This document shows, piece after piece, positions 1-9,204 of a stretch of 64,000 nucleotides of DNA. Position 1 is the first letter of the stretch. Each line of letters begins with the position of its first letter. The notes beneath the pieces are model-generated. The model saw nothing but the letters and a program-made list of their open reading frames with translations. It was not told the origin of the DNA and ran no database searches. The DNA is taken from assembly GCA_034436295.1 (NCBI GenBank), contig DAOTVT010000071.1, forward strand, positions 6,403 through 70,402, written 5' to 3'. Both the position numbers and the translations under genes were made by a program. This DNA comes from DTLA01 sp034436295. Lineage in GTDB: Bacteria > Chloroflexota > Anaerolineae > DTLA01.

Positions 1-66
1 CCAGAACTCCAAGATGCCCTCTTCCATCTTCGGGAAGTTGACCTGTGGCGAAACCTCACGAAACAT
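1..66 (-). CDS. ileS: Isoleucyl-tRNA synthetase, N-terminal fragment (runs off the window)
   Basis: The 22 codons present read MFREVSPQVNFPKMEEGILE followed by FW. This is the characteristic start of class I isoleucyl-tRNA synthetases, which open with an M-F-x-x-V-x-x-x-x-NFPxxE pattern just before the Rossmann catalytic core. The enzyme charges tRNA-Ile in the cytoplasm. The ATG lies at 64-66 on the minus strand and the rest of the gene is outside the window. The T-box leader about 130 bases upstream on the same strand independently supports an aminoacyl-tRNA synthetase. Confidence 0.85.
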   Translation of the reverse strand, partial: MFREVSPQVNFPKMEEGILEFW

Positions 67-81
67 GCGACCCCTCCGAGA

Positions 82-137
82 AAGCCTTTAGCCGTTGGCC
101 GATAGCCTCTAGCGAGCAGCGGTCAGCGGTCGGCGGA
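82..137 (-). repeat. Degenerate heptad array in the ileS leader
   Basis: On the minus strand this stretch divides cleanly into seven-base words: GCCGACC, GCTGACC, GCTGCTC, GCTAGAG, GCTATCG, GCCAACG, GCTAAAG. It sits between the T-box terminator and the ileS start codon, so it is transcribed in the ileS leader. The same heptad family recurs near 4.1, 46.1 and 51.7 kb. Confidence 0.7.
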
Positions 138-191
138 CACGGGATTGCCTCGGCGTGCCGACGGCAGACCGCAGTATGCGAACCGCTGCAA

Positions 192-445
192 CAAAAAACT
201 CCCGCCCCATAGGGACGAGAGCGATCTCCCGCGGTACCACCCTGCTTGACAGGCGAGCCTGTCCACTCTGTGGGTACGTGTTCATACCCCCGCCGCTGTA
301 ACGGGCGCGCCCCGGCCAAGTCTACTGGGAGTTGCCTCCGTTCGGTTGGCGGCTCCGGAAGGATTTTCGTCGGGGTTCGCGCATCCGGCTCCCACCGGCC
401 CCGGACTCGCTGGGCGTCTCCGCCCGACTACTCGTTTCCATCACA
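192..445 (-). promoter_or_regulatory. T-box riboswitch (tRNA-Ile sensing) in front of ileS
   Basis: Read on the minus strand, the region carries the T-box signature AGGGTGGTACCGCGG (229-243). It is followed by a ten-pair terminator stem and a T6 run (193-222), which is the usual antiterminator/terminator switch. Further upstream a Stem I-like region holds GAGTAG (near 435) and a distal GGTGGGAG loop. An ATC triplet at 362-364 lies in a purine-rich internal loop and is the likely isoleucine specifier. Uncharged tRNA-Ile would stabilise the antiterminator and allow ileS transcription. The T-box and terminator are directly visible; the specifier position is inferred. Confidence 0.85.
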
Positions 446-516
446 GCCTTTGGTTGGCGTATTCGGTTGTCCATATTTTACCACAGGCATGGGTCTATGT
501 CAAAAGCAGGCGGGGA

Positions 517-605
517 CCCCCTCACCCTGGCCCTCTCGCCGCAAGGCGGGGCGAGGGGATTGGGCCCCTCACCCTAGCCCTCTCCCCGCGAGCGGGGCGA
601 GGGGA
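517..605. repeat. Two units of a GC-rich palindromic repeat (CCCTCACCCTRGCCCTCTC family)
   Basis: Two near-identical units begin at 517 and 565. Each has a pyrimidine-rich CCCTCACCCTNGCCCTC lead and a hairpin in which CCCTCTCCCCGC pairs across GAGC or AAGG with GGGGCGAGGGG. The same unit occurs in about four copies at 53.6 kb and once at 63.9 kb. It does not encode a plausible protein. Confidence 0.85.
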
Positions 606-612
606 AGTATTC

Positions 613-652
613 CCAAGGTGCAACGCACTTCCGGAAGTGCGTTGCACCTTGG
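613..652. repeat. Perfect 40-bp palindrome
   Basis: The left half ends in CAACGCACTTCC and the right half is its exact reverse complement, with no loop and no mismatch over 40 bases. Degenerate relatives with the core TGCGNCGCAC lie at 34260, 40370, 50815, 55441 and about 57750. The 240-950 stretch has no gene: it holds the T-box, this palindrome, the GC-rich repeat and the modular cassette that follows. Confidence 0.9.
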
Positions 653-654
653 CG

Positions 655-830
655 TGCCCCCGGCTTCGGCGGCTGTGGAAAGCCGCCCTACGTGTCTGCA
701 TCCATTCTGCCTTCGCGTGGATTCGTGTTATTCGTGGATAGCGGTTAGCGAGCGTAGGGCAGGTTTCCATACCTGCCCCCGGCTTCGGCGGCTGTGGAAA
801 GCCGCCCTACGTGTCTGCGGACAGCGGGTC
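655..830. repeat. Modular intergenic cassette (hairpin, TTCGTGTTATTCGTGGA, hairpin)
   Basis: Two copies of a hairpin, GGCGGCTGTGGAAAGCCGCC followed by CTACGTGTCTGC, flank a segment reading ATTCGTGTTATTCGTGGA, then GCGGTTAGCGAGCG, then an inverted pair GGGCAGGTTTCC/ATACCTGCCC. The same modules, in the same or inverted order, recur at 29.4, 35.6, 36.5, 40.3-40.7 and 63.97 kb. No coding potential is apparent. Confidence 0.8.
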
Positions 831-892
831 TCGGATACCCTTGGGGTCTTGGCGTTGCCCCCGAACCGAAATGCAGCGAGCCGGCGGGGCTG

Positions 893-921
893 TTGCGCTT
901 GGACCGAAAGCGCGCTATACT
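893..921 (+). promoter_or_regulatory. Promoter for the histidine kinase gene
   Basis: TTGCGC at 893-898 and TATACT at 916-921 are separated by 17 bases. The spacing matches a sigma-70-type promoter and puts the transcription start some 40 bases before the kinase start codon. Confidence 0.5.
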
Positions 922-971
922 GCATTTGTGCGATGATGCACGATCGGCGATGAGGCATGGGAGTGGAACGG

Positions 972-2963
972 ATGGCAGAATCGGGGCTTCCGAGTATGAG
1001 CCTGGCCTATTTCGTCTCGGGGTTGGCGTTTTTCGCGCTGGGCCTGGCTGTGGTGTTGCAGATGGGCCGCGCTCAGGATTACCCTTATGGCCGGCCCCTG
1101 GCGCTGTTGGCGGCGGCGGCATTCCTGCGCGCGCTGAAGAAGTGGCTGGATGTGGCGGCGCTTGACCGACTATCGCCCGGGGCGCCGGCGGCCGAGAGCA
1201 CGGGCGTGCCGCAACTGGCGCTGCTCGCGGGCGCGTGCCTGTTGCTTGCGGCCTACGGGCTGGTGGTGTGGCGACAGGTGGAGCCGCAGCGCGACAAGCG
1301 GCGGTGGATTCTGCCCGGGCTGACGGCGTTGTGGCTGGTGGGGGCAGTCGTCATGCGCCTGGCCCTGGCGGACACGGGGACCTGGACGCGGGCTGCCGAT
1401 GTGTGGGCGCGCTACACGCTGGGATTGCCCGCGGGCGCGCTGGTGGCCTATGCGTTCTGGTTGCAGCGGCGAAAGATGGCCCCCAAACTGGGTGCCGCGT
1501 TCGGGAAGTACATGCTCATTGCCGCCTGGGCGGCCATCTGGTTTGCCATCCTGGACGGCATTACAGGCCCGCGCAGCGTGCTGTGGCCCGCCTCGGTGGT
1601 CAACGAGGTGTGGTTCGTGGGTGTGCTGGGCCTTCCGGTTCAGTACCTGCGGGCGGCGGCGCTCGCCGCGGAGGCATATGGCATCGTCCGCGCGCTGGGG
1701 GTGGTTGAACAGGCCGAACGCCAGGCACTGCGGGACGCGCAATTGGTGGTGCTGCGCGCCGAAGAAGCGCGGCGACGGGAGGCCGAAGAGCACAGCGTCC
1801 AGTTGTCGCGCCTGGCGAGGGAACTGTCGGCCCTGCTGGAGACCACGCGCGTGGTGGCGTCTCACCTGGACATGGACGCGCTCGCAAAGGAAGCGATTGA
1901 GCGGATTGTGGCGCTGTTTGACGGCGTGGAGTGCGGGTGCATCCTGGTGCTGAATCCATCCACCGGCAAACTGGCGGTCAAGGCGTGCACGGGCATAGAT
2001 ACGCCCTGCCTGCGGGCGCTGGAAATGGCCGATAGCGTCATGCGGTCGGGGCGGGGCGTTACAACGGGGGGCGAGGAACTCCCCAGCCTGATCTGTGTGC
2101 CGTTGCGCTCCGAGAATTGGGTGCTTGGGGTCATGAGCCTGTCCAACCCGCACGAGGCAGGGCGGTTCACGGATCGGGAACTGCAACAGGCGCAGGCGCT
2201 GGCCAATCAGGTGGCGGTCGGGATGGAGAAGGCCTGGCTGTACCGCGAGGTGCAGCGCCGCGAGCAGATGCTCCGTCGGTTGCTGGAGCGGGTCGTCGCG
2301 GCGCAGGAGGAGGAGCGGCGGCGCATCGCACGCGAGTTGCACGATGAGATGGGCCAGGCGCTGACCGCGCTGGTTACGGGCATGAGCGCGCTGGAAACCA
2401 TCGTCGTGTCGGATCCGCGCCTGGCCGAGCAGCGGCTCAAGGATTTGCTCCGCGTGGGGTTGCAGGCCATGGACGAGATTGACCGGCTCATCGCGGACCT
2501 GCGGCCGACGCTGTTGGACGACCTGGGGCTGGTGGCGGCGCTGCGCTGGCTGGTGGAATCCAACAAGGACCGCCTGCCGCCGGTGGATTTGAACCTTGCG
2601 CTGGGAAAGACGCGCCTTCCCCCTCATCTGGAAGTGGAACTGTTCCGAATCGCGCAGGAATCGGTCAAAAACATCATCCGCCATGCCAATGCCAAGCGCG
2701 TTCACATCTCGTTGCGGAGCGAGTACGGGCGGGTGATCCTTGAGGTTCAGGATGATGGCGCGGGGTTTGATCCGGAGGCGGCGATGGATCCGCTGTCGCC
2801 GCGACCGGCTTGGGGGCTTCTCGGGATGAAGGAGCGCGCCGAGGGGCTGGGCGGGACGATGCTCATTGACTCGCGCCCGGGCGCAGGCACGCGCATCCTG
2901 GTGGAAGTGCCCTTCGCGCAGGAGGTGGGCCATGAGCCCGATACGCATTCTTTTGGTGGATGA
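972..2963 (+). CDS. Membrane-bound NarL-family sensor histidine kinase with GAF domain
   Basis: About 663 residues. The N-terminal third is a multi-helix membrane domain of no family I recognise, followed by a short coiled linker, a GAF domain (roughly residues 295-420) and a HisKA_3 dimerisation/phosphoacceptor segment. The phosphorylated histidine is H457 in RIARELHDEMGQ. An HATPase_c domain follows, with an N-box FRIAQESVKNIIRHA and glycine boxes DDGAGFD and GLLGMKERAEGLGG. It should autophosphorylate and pass the phosphate to the response regulator whose start overlaps its 3' end by 32 bases. The ATG at 972 is preferred over the one at 957 because GGAG lies eight bases before it. The stimulus cannot be told from sequence. 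Confidence 0.9.
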   Translation: MAESGLPSMSLAYFVSGLAFFALGLAVVLQMGRAQDYPYGRPLALLAAAAFLRALKKWLDVAALDRLSPGAPAAESTGVPQLALLAGACLLLAAYGLVVWRQVEPQRDKRRWILPGLTALWLVGAVVMRLALADTGTWTRAADVWARYTLGLPAGALVAYAFWLQRRKMAPKLGAAFGKYMLIAAWAAIWFAILDGITGPRSVLWPASVVNEVWFVGVLGLPVQYLRAAALAAEAYGIVRALGVVEQAERQALRDAQLVVLRAEEARRREAEEHSVQLSRLARELSALLETTRVVASHLDMDALAKEAIERIVALFDGVECGCILVLNPSTGKLAVKACTGIDTPCLRALEMADSVMRSGRGVTTGGEELPSLICVPLRSENWVLGVMSLSNPHEAGRFTDRELQQAQALANQVAVGMEKAWLYREVQRREQMLRRLLERVVAAQEEERRRIARELHDEMGQALTALVTGMSALETIVVSDPRLAEQRLKDLLRVGLQAMDEIDRLIADLRPTLLDDLGLVAALRWLVESNKDRLPPVDLNLALGKTRLPPHLEVELFRIAQESVKNIIRHANAKRVHISLRSEYGRVILEVQDDGAGFDPEAAMDPLSPRPAWGLLGMKERAEGLGGTMLIDSRPGAGTRILVEVPFAQEVGHEPDTHSFGG

Positions 2964-3585
2964 TCACGCCATTGTCCGCGCGGGCGTGCGCATGTTGCTG
3001 GAGACCGACCCGGAACTCCAGATCGTAGGCGAGGCTGGCGACGGACGCGAGGCGGTGCGTCTGGCCGACGAACTGAAGCCCGACGTGGTGGTGATGGACA
3101 TCGTGATGCCCGACATGGATGGGTTTGAGGCCACGCGGCAGATCAAGAAGAAGCACCCGGAATGCAACATCCTGGTGCTGAGCATGTACGACAACGAGCA
3201 GTACTTCTTTGAGATATTGAGCGCGGGCGCGTCGGGCTATGTGCCCAAGAAGGCCGCGCCCATGGCCCTGGCCGAAGCCGTCCGCGCGGTGCAGAGCGGC
3301 GGGGTGTACCTGTATCCCACGGTGGCGCGCTCGCTGGTGGAAGACTACATGCGGCGCGTGCGCGAAGGGGGCGAGCAGGAGACCTACGACGGCCTGACGG
3401 AGCGAGAGCGCGAGGTGCTCACCCTCATCGCCGAAGGGTACACGACGCAGGAGATCGCCCTGGAACTCCACATCAGCACCAAGACGGTGGAGCGCCATCG
3501 CTCCAACATCATGGAGAAACTCAACCTGCACAACCGCATTGAGTTGACGAAATACGCCATCCGCAAGGGGCTGATTGAGCCGTAG
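2932..3585 (+). CDS. NarL/LuxR-type response regulator
   Basis: 217 residues. The receiver domain has acidic pocket D10/D11, phosphoacceptor D56 in VVMDIVMPDMDG and a conserved lysine in YVPKKAAP. The C-terminal LuxR helix-turn-helix is complete (LTEREREVLTLIAEGYTTQE, then STKTVERHRSNIMEKL). The start ATG at 2932 has a strong AGGAGGTG ribosome site and lies inside the 3' end of the kinase gene, so the two proteins are translationally coupled partners. Targets are not evident; no obviously co-regulated gene follows, since the next genes are convergent. Confidence 0.95.
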   Translation: MSPIRILLVDDHAIVRAGVRMLLETDPELQIVGEAGDGREAVRLADELKPDVVVMDIVMPDMDGFEATRQIKKKHPECNILVLSMYDNEQYFFEILSAGASGYVPKKAAPMALAEAVRAVQSGGVYLYPTVARSLVEDYMRRVREGGEQETYDGLTEREREVLTLIAEGYTTQEIALELHISTKTVERHRSNIMEKLNLHNRIELTKYAIRKGLIEP

Positions 3586-3614
3586 TCCGCGGGGCGTGTG
3601 GTTGGGGCAGCAGG

Positions 3615-3646
3615 AGGAGCGGCGCCGTGTTCGGAGCGCCGCTCCT
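3615..3646. terminator. Hairpin between convergent genes
   Basis: An 11-base arm AGGAGCGGCGC pairs exactly with GCGCCGCTCCT across a 10-base loop, between the response regulator stop and the convergent DUF5666-like gene. There is no long T tract, so terminator function is probable but not certain. Confidence 0.6.
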
Positions 3647-3657
3647 CGCGCTTTCCG

Positions 3658-4098
3658 TCAGGGCGTCTCGGGGATGATCTGAATCTGCGTGGCGGTCATC
3701 GTGTCGCCCTGGGTCTGGCCGCCGATGATGATGCGGTCGCCCACCTTGAGGTCCGAGAGACTGCCCCGGGTGGTCATCGTGATGCGGGTGTCGGCGGTAA
3801 CCTGCACCTTGAGTTCCTGCTGGGCGGTGCTCACGACGAGGGTGTTGCCGTTGATGGCCTTGATGGTGCCGGTTGCGCCGCGCCCGGGGACGCCGGTGCG
3901 ACCGGCCCCGCCCTGGAACATGGCGCCGGGCGTGCCCTGGGCGGCCGGCCCCGTCGCGCCGAACCGCTCGGCGATGAACCGCTCGCGGACGCTGGCCGCC
4001 TGGGCTTTGCCCTGCTCCACGCCGAAGAGGTAGCCGCCCACGCCCGCGCCCACGATCAAGACCACGGCCAATACGATCCACAGGATGTTCTTCTTCAT
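3658..4098 (-). CDS. Small exported/membrane-anchored DUF5666-like protein
   Basis: 146 residues. It begins with a basic MKKN and one hydrophobic segment (residues 5-26, signal anchor), then a Gly/Ala-rich linker. The C-terminal beta-rich domain contains GTIKAINGNTLVVST and LKVGDRIIIGGQT, the pattern of DUF5666/OB-like domains that follow an anchor. The substrate or partner is unknown. It is the last gene of the MacAB-like efflux cluster and is separated from the permease by a 107-base heptad repeat, so it may act with the transporter or be an independent downstream gene. The ATG at 4096-4098 has AGGAGG seven bases upstream. Confidence 0.65.
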   Translation of the reverse strand: MKKNILWIVLAVVLIVGAGVGGYLFGVEQGKAQAASVRERFIAERFGATGPAAQGTPGAMFQGGAGRTGVPGRGATGTIKAINGNTLVVSTAQQELKVQVTADTRITMTTRGSLSDLKVGDRIIIGGQTQGDTMTATQIQIIPETP

Positions 4099-4115
4099 GT
4101 GTCCTCCTCGCGCTC

Positions 4116-4222
4116 CAGCGGTCAGCGGTCAGCGATCAGCAGTCAGTCCCGATCGCTGCCCGCTGCCCGCTGATTGCTGTTCGCTGTTTGCTGATTGCTG
4201 ATCGCTGTTTGCTGACTGCTCG
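4116..4222. repeat. Opposed heptad arrays (inverted arms) in the efflux operon
   Basis: The left arm reads as reverse-oriented heptads (GGTCAGC, GGTCAGC, GATCAGC, AGTCAGT). After TCCCGATC, the right arm reads forward heptads (GCTGCCC, GCTGCCC, GCTGATT, GCTGTTC, GCTGTTT, GCTGATT, GCTGATC, GCTGTTT, GCTGACT). The arms are imperfectly complementary. It lies between the permease stop and the DUF5666-like gene. Confidence 0.75.
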
Positions 4223-4229
4223 CCATCGG

Positions 4230-5474
4230 CTACTCGTACCTCAACGCCTCAATGGGGTTCAACTCGGCGGCGCGCTGGGCCGGGAAAATCCCGAAGAACA
4301 GCCCCACCGCCACCGAGAAGAGCGTCGCCAGGAGCACCGAGTCCAGGCCCACGACGGCGCTAATCTGCGTGTTGCCCAGGTTGATGCCCGTGATGAACCG
4401 CGAGATGCCGTACCCGACGAGGATGCCACCCACGCCGCCAGCCACGCTCAACAGGGTGGCCTCGGTCAGGAACTGCGCCAGGATGTCGCGCTTGCGGGCG
4501 CCGACGGCCTTGCGGATGCCGATCTCGCGGGTGCGTTCGGTAACGGAGACCAGCATGATGTTCATGATGCCGATGCCGCCGACCAGCAGCGAGATGGCCG
4601 CGATGCCGCCCAGGAACACCGTCAGGATGCCCGTGATCTGGTTCGCGGCCTCAATGGTATCCTTCTGGCTCGTGATGGTGAAATCATCCTGGTAGAGGAT
4701 GTTGTGGCGCTCGCGCAGGATGGCGCTGATCTCCTCAACCGCCTGGTCGGTTACCTTCTCGCTGACCACCTGCACGTTGATGGTCTGGATGGTGTTGCCG
4801 CCACGGAACCGCCCGCTGGACGCCAAACGGCTTTGCAGCGTCGTGAGGGGCACCAGGATTCGGTCGTCCACCACGCCGAAGCCGGTGCCGCCTTTGGCTT
4901 TCAGGACGCCGATGACGCGAAAGTTCTGCCCGTTGATGCGAATGGTCTTATCCAGCGGGTCTTCGCCGTTGAACAGTTCGGCGGCGACGTTGGCGCCGAT
5001 GACGGCAACCGGGCTGCGCGCGGCGACATGCTGCGCCGTGATGAAGGAGCCGCTCTCCACCGGCATGTTGCGCACCTGCTCGTACTCGGGCGTAACGCCT
5101 GTAATCTGGGTGTTGATGTTGTTAGACAGGTACACCACCTGGCCGAAGGCCGACGCCTCGGGCGCAACGGCGGCCACCGAGGGGGCGCGCACGGGGTCGG
5201 CCAGGGCCAGCGCGTCCTCGTAGGTCAGCGTCGCCGCCGATCCCTGCGCCATGCGGACGCCCCCCTGGCTGGCGGCGCCGGGGCGCACGAAGAGCAGGTT
5301 GGTGCCCATGCTGGTAATCTGGCTGGTGATGGCTGCCTGGGCGCCGCGCCCAATGGAGAGCATGGCGATGACGGCGGCCACGCCGATGATGATGCCCAGC
5401 ATGGTCAGGAACGACCGCAGTTTGTTGGCCGACAGGCTGGTGATGGCCGTGCGGAGACTCTCTTGCACGTTCAT
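4230..5474 (-). CDS. MacB/FtsX-type ABC transporter permease
   Basis: 414 residues from ATG 5472-5474, which has an AGGAGGAAG ribosome site. The N-terminus MNVQESLRTAITSLSANKLR leads into the first membrane helix (TMLGIIIGVAAVIAML). A large extracytoplasmic MacB-type periplasmic core domain (about residues 45-255) follows, then three C-terminal helices of the FtsX domain containing TERTREIGIRKAVGARK. It would work with the ATPase at 8463-9155 and the membrane-fusion protein at 9205-10611 as a tripartite exporter or lipoprotein/peptide efflux pump. Its start codon and ribosome site sit in one copy of a 32-base duplication; the other copy is at the end of the ATPase gene, so the two genes were formerly adjacent. 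Confidence 0.92.
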   Translation of the reverse strand: MNVQESLRTAITSLSANKLRSFLTMLGIIIGVAAVIAMLSIGRGAQAAITSQITSMGTNLLFVRPGAASQGGVRMAQGSAATLTYEDALALADPVRAPSVAAVAPEASAFGQVVYLSNNINTQITGVTPEYEQVRNMPVESGSFITAQHVAARSPVAVIGANVAAELFNGEDPLDKTIRINGQNFRVIGVLKAKGGTGFGVVDDRILVPLTTLQSRLASSGRFRGGNTIQTINVQVVSEKVTDQAVEEISAILRERHNILYQDDFTITSQKDTIEAANQITGILTVFLGGIAAISLLVGGIGIMNIMLVSVTERTREIGIRKAVGARKRDILAQFLTEATLLSVAGGVGGILVGYGISRFITGINLGNTQISAVVGLDSVLLATLFSVAVGLFFGIFPAQRAAELNPIEALRYE

Positions 5475-5499
5475 GCGGCTTCCTCCTGTGTGCCGTCGC
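5468..5499. repeat. 32-bp direct repeat, left copy (permease start)
   Basis: Identical over 32 bases to 8460-8491. This copy contains the permease start codon and ribosome site, and also still encodes the last residues of the ATPase (GTQEEAA reading frame) although the ATPase gene ends 3 kb away. Confidence 0.9.
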
Positions 5500-5566
5500 T
5501 GTGTACCAGCGGGGCGCTGTGCGACTTCAAGTGGCAAGGGTTCATCTGAAACTCCTCGTCATGGGA

Positions 5567-8371
5567 CTAATCCACAATGGTGATTTGCCCGACAACGGCT
5601 TGGTCATCGGGCAGACGTTCGCCTGAAACCGTCCGCGCGTCCAGGCGCTCCAAATCGTGTGGCTCGTACATGCCTACGGCGATACGGTAGTTGCCGGGCG
5701 CGCTCCCCGCTGGTACCTGGAGGGTGTGCGTGTCGGCCACTACCTCTCCCGTAATCCAGCCCGTAGTTGGGCGTGTCCAGTTGGCGGGGGCAGCATCGCT
5801 CTGCGACACGATCTTCCCATCGGCGTCAATAAGATGAACGAAAACCTTGTATTCGGCATGGATTATGGTCAGCGCGCGCCAGTAGAGGGTCAACGAAGCC
5901 GGCTCGCCGGCAGACAACACTTCCTTGTCCAGGTCGTAGCCCAACAACTCAATCTGGTTCCCCAGGCGGAACGGTTGGGCCAAAGGATGGCTCATGGGCG
6001 GCGGGGTCATCATCCGTGTAACGCCGGCGATGCGAACCGACCCAAGGGAGACCGCATTGGCCTGCCCAGGCAAGGTCATCATCAACGTGTACACGCCTTC
6101 AGCGATGTCGGCGGGAAGGCGAAGCAAATAGCGTTGGCGAACCACTTCGCCGACTGCCCAGCCCGCGGCTGGATAGTCCACGGCCAACGGATACTCCCAG
6201 GACGCAGGTACATCCCCCGCCGAGTCAGCCAGCCAGAGACGCGCCGACGTGCGCGAGGTGGTGGGTTGGACGGCTTGCCAATCCACTTCCACGAGAACCG
6301 TCTCACCAGGGCGCCTCTCCGCGTCTGCCAGCGTCCATCTGGGCACACGCACAGCGCCCAGTGATGGCGCAGAGGCTTGGATCGGCTGTAGCCAACGCTG
6401 GCCGACGGCGATGGCAACCTCCCCTGCGTCCACATAAACACCCCTCATTGCTCCCTGCGCGTCCCGCACGGGGAGCGGTATGGCATGGTCTCCGGACAGA
6501 ATCAGGCGGGCCATGTACGTGCCAGGCGCCAGCCAGAGGTCCAGCGGCACGTCTAGCCACTGCCACACGTGGTCGCCGGGCTGCCACTCGCTTGGCAGGT
6601 AACCAATCTCATCCGTCTGCGCCCAGAGCAGGTCCTGCGCATCCACGAGATGAACGGCGAAATTCCGCGCGCCACTGGCCGGTTTCAGCACCTCCCACTC
6701 TATGCCCACCCGCAGGGGCTCTCCGCGAGTCGCCTTGCGCGGCACCTGCAGACCCCAGAGTCTGACTTCATCGCCCAGCGTGGCGACCGGGGAGTCGGGA
6801 TGTTCTGCGGCTGGCGGCCTGCAGATGCGGTACAGCACCACACCCACGTCTCCGACCCTGTTTCGGAATTCCTCCTTGGAGCATGCGACTCTCTCAATGA
6901 CCTGCAACGCAGGCGTGATGGGGTTGGCATGGGCCACCGGCACGAAGTAGTCAATTTCGCGCCCATCCCATGCGGGCAAGACCGCCAGTTTCTTGCCAAC
7001 CAGCCATTTTGCATTGACGGTAACAGGCTCGGTGAAGACTGAGGAAGGATGTTTGTAGTGCTCGGACGCGATGATTACGGTGTGCCCGGCGGTCATTTCC
7101 GCTTTGGCCAGGTGCGCAATCTGGACGTAATCGCTGTGGAACCCGTAGTACACGGTGCGGCTCGGTGCCCAGATGGTGAAGTAGTGGATGCCGTTCCAAA
7201 TGCCCTCGGCGGCCAGGATCACCCCCGCGCATAGCGCGGCCGCTTTCCACCACTGGATGTGCGCTTTCAGCCACCCTAGCAGGACTAACATGCCTACTGC
7301 TGCGAGTCCGTAGATGGCGGGAATCACGCCAAACATGCGCTGGCCCACGGGCATGGGCTCGGCCGTCAGAATCGGCGGGAGGCTCATGCCCAGCCACCAC
7401 AACAACAGTATCCCGTATGGTTGCTGTCTCCACCGCCACAGCGCCACGGCCACACCCAGCAGGAAGAATGGCCCGATCAGAATGTCAAAGACCGGCTTGC
7501 CTTGCAGGCTGTAACGGGTACTCATGTTGAGGTGCGGCAGGTAGGTGATGCCCATGTGGTAGATGTTCTCAGCGATGATGGACAACGGGCTACGCTCACC
7601 CGCCTTCGCCCAGACGCCGACTTGATTCGCGCGCTCCCAGAAGTCGTGAGAGTTCCTCAGGTAGTAGATGCCCAGGGGCGCGAAAGTGAGCGCCGCGGAT
7701 GCCACGGCCAGGGTGATGCCCTTCCATTGCGCCCGGAAGCGCTGCCGATCCACGATGAACAGGTACAGCAGGATCAGGAGCATCGTGAGCGGGAAGAAGC
7801 GCGCCGCCAGGTATATGTAGAGCGTGCTTCCGGTAGCGATGCCGCCCAGGATGAACAGCCACTTCTTGCCTTCGTGGTAGCCGCGCCATAGGAAGTAGAT
7901 CGCCATAGTCTCCACAAGCGGCATCAACGTCCAGCAGAAGCCGGTGCGCGTTACGTTGAAGTGCCAATAGGCGGTGGCCGTGATGAAGGCGCCGACAAGT
8001 GCCACCCAACGGCCGAACATCTGGCGGAATGCCAGGTAGGTTATGGGCACGGTCAACGTCCCAATGAGCGCAGAGGCGAGCCGCAATCCGAACGTGTTGG
8101 GCCCGGTGAACAGATAGACGAGGGCCACCAGATACATATAGAATGGCTCGCGCCCTGTGTACGACTTGAAGAAGATGGGAAAACTACCCCGGTAGATTTC
8201 TTCGGCCTGCAGGCCGTAAACCGCCTCGTCAAAATGGACGCCGGGTGGGAAGACACGCAGCAGGTACGTCCGAAGGAAGGCAGCAACAAGGGTAATGGCT
8301 GCCAGCGCAGCCCATTCCCAACGGGCCCATCTTTTGGGCGTATCCGACGAGGTGGTGAAATCCTGCCGCAT
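5567..8371 (-). CDS. PMT/ArnT-like membrane glycosyltransferase with beta-rich C-terminal domains
   Basis: 934 residues. The N-terminal half is a GT-C fold glycosyltransferase: an early helix, then an acidic loop (PPGVHFDEAVYGLQAEEIYR) matching the catalytic D-E of PMT_2/ArnT proteins, and about eleven further helices up to residue 400. These enzymes move a sugar from a polyprenyl-phosphate carrier on the outer face of the membrane. The C-terminal half (about 500-930) is a string of beta-sandwich-like segments, including LSAGEPASLTLYWRAL and YKVFVHLIDADGKIVSQ, as seen in large Chloroflexota glycosyltransferases. Base composition differs from its neighbours: sampled 60-base lines here are 50-57% GC, against 63-73% in the flanking ATPase and permease. 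With the flanking repeats, this suggests it was inserted into the operon. Confidence 0.85.
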   Translation of the reverse strand: MRQDFTTSSDTPKRWARWEWAALAAITLVAAFLRTYLLRVFPPGVHFDEAVYGLQAEEIYRGSFPIFFKSYTGREPFYMYLVALVYLFTGPNTFGLRLASALIGTLTVPITYLAFRQMFGRWVALVGAFITATAYWHFNVTRTGFCWTLMPLVETMAIYFLWRGYHEGKKWLFILGGIATGSTLYIYLAARFFPLTMLLILLYLFIVDRQRFRAQWKGITLAVASAALTFAPLGIYYLRNSHDFWERANQVGVWAKAGERSPLSIIAENIYHMGITYLPHLNMSTRYSLQGKPVFDILIGPFFLLGVAVALWRWRQQPYGILLLWWLGMSLPPILTAEPMPVGQRMFGVIPAIYGLAAVGMLVLLGWLKAHIQWWKAAALCAGVILAAEGIWNGIHYFTIWAPSRTVYYGFHSDYVQIAHLAKAEMTAGHTVIIASEHYKHPSSVFTEPVTVNAKWLVGKKLAVLPAWDGREIDYFVPVAHANPITPALQVIERVACSKEEFRNRVGDVGVVLYRICRPPAAEHPDSPVATLGDEVRLWGLQVPRKATRGEPLRVGIEWEVLKPASGARNFAVHLVDAQDLLWAQTDEIGYLPSEWQPGDHVWQWLDVPLDLWLAPGTYMARLILSGDHAIPLPVRDAQGAMRGVYVDAGEVAIAVGQRWLQPIQASAPSLGAVRVPRWTLADAERRPGETVLVEVDWQAVQPTTSRTSARLWLADSAGDVPASWEYPLAVDYPAAGWAVGEVVRQRYLLRLPADIAEGVYTLMMTLPGQANAVSLGSVRIAGVTRMMTPPPMSHPLAQPFRLGNQIELLGYDLDKEVLSAGEPASLTLYWRALTIIHAEYKVFVHLIDADGKIVSQSDAAPANWTRPTTGWITGEVVADTHTLQVPAGSAPGNYRIAVGMYEPHDLERLDARTVSGERLPDDQAVVGQITIVD

Positions 8372-8462
8372 AGCGAGTGCACTCCCTGCTAGAGATCGGG
8401 CCGACGCACGTCCGGATACATTCTACGGGATGAACCTTTCTCCGCCAATCTGGGGTGTGCGT

Positions 8463-9155
<693 letters not shown>

Positions 9156-9204
9156 AGGGCTTTCTCCCGTCGGGCCGCCAGAAGCGGCGCGATGATGCGA
9201 TCAC

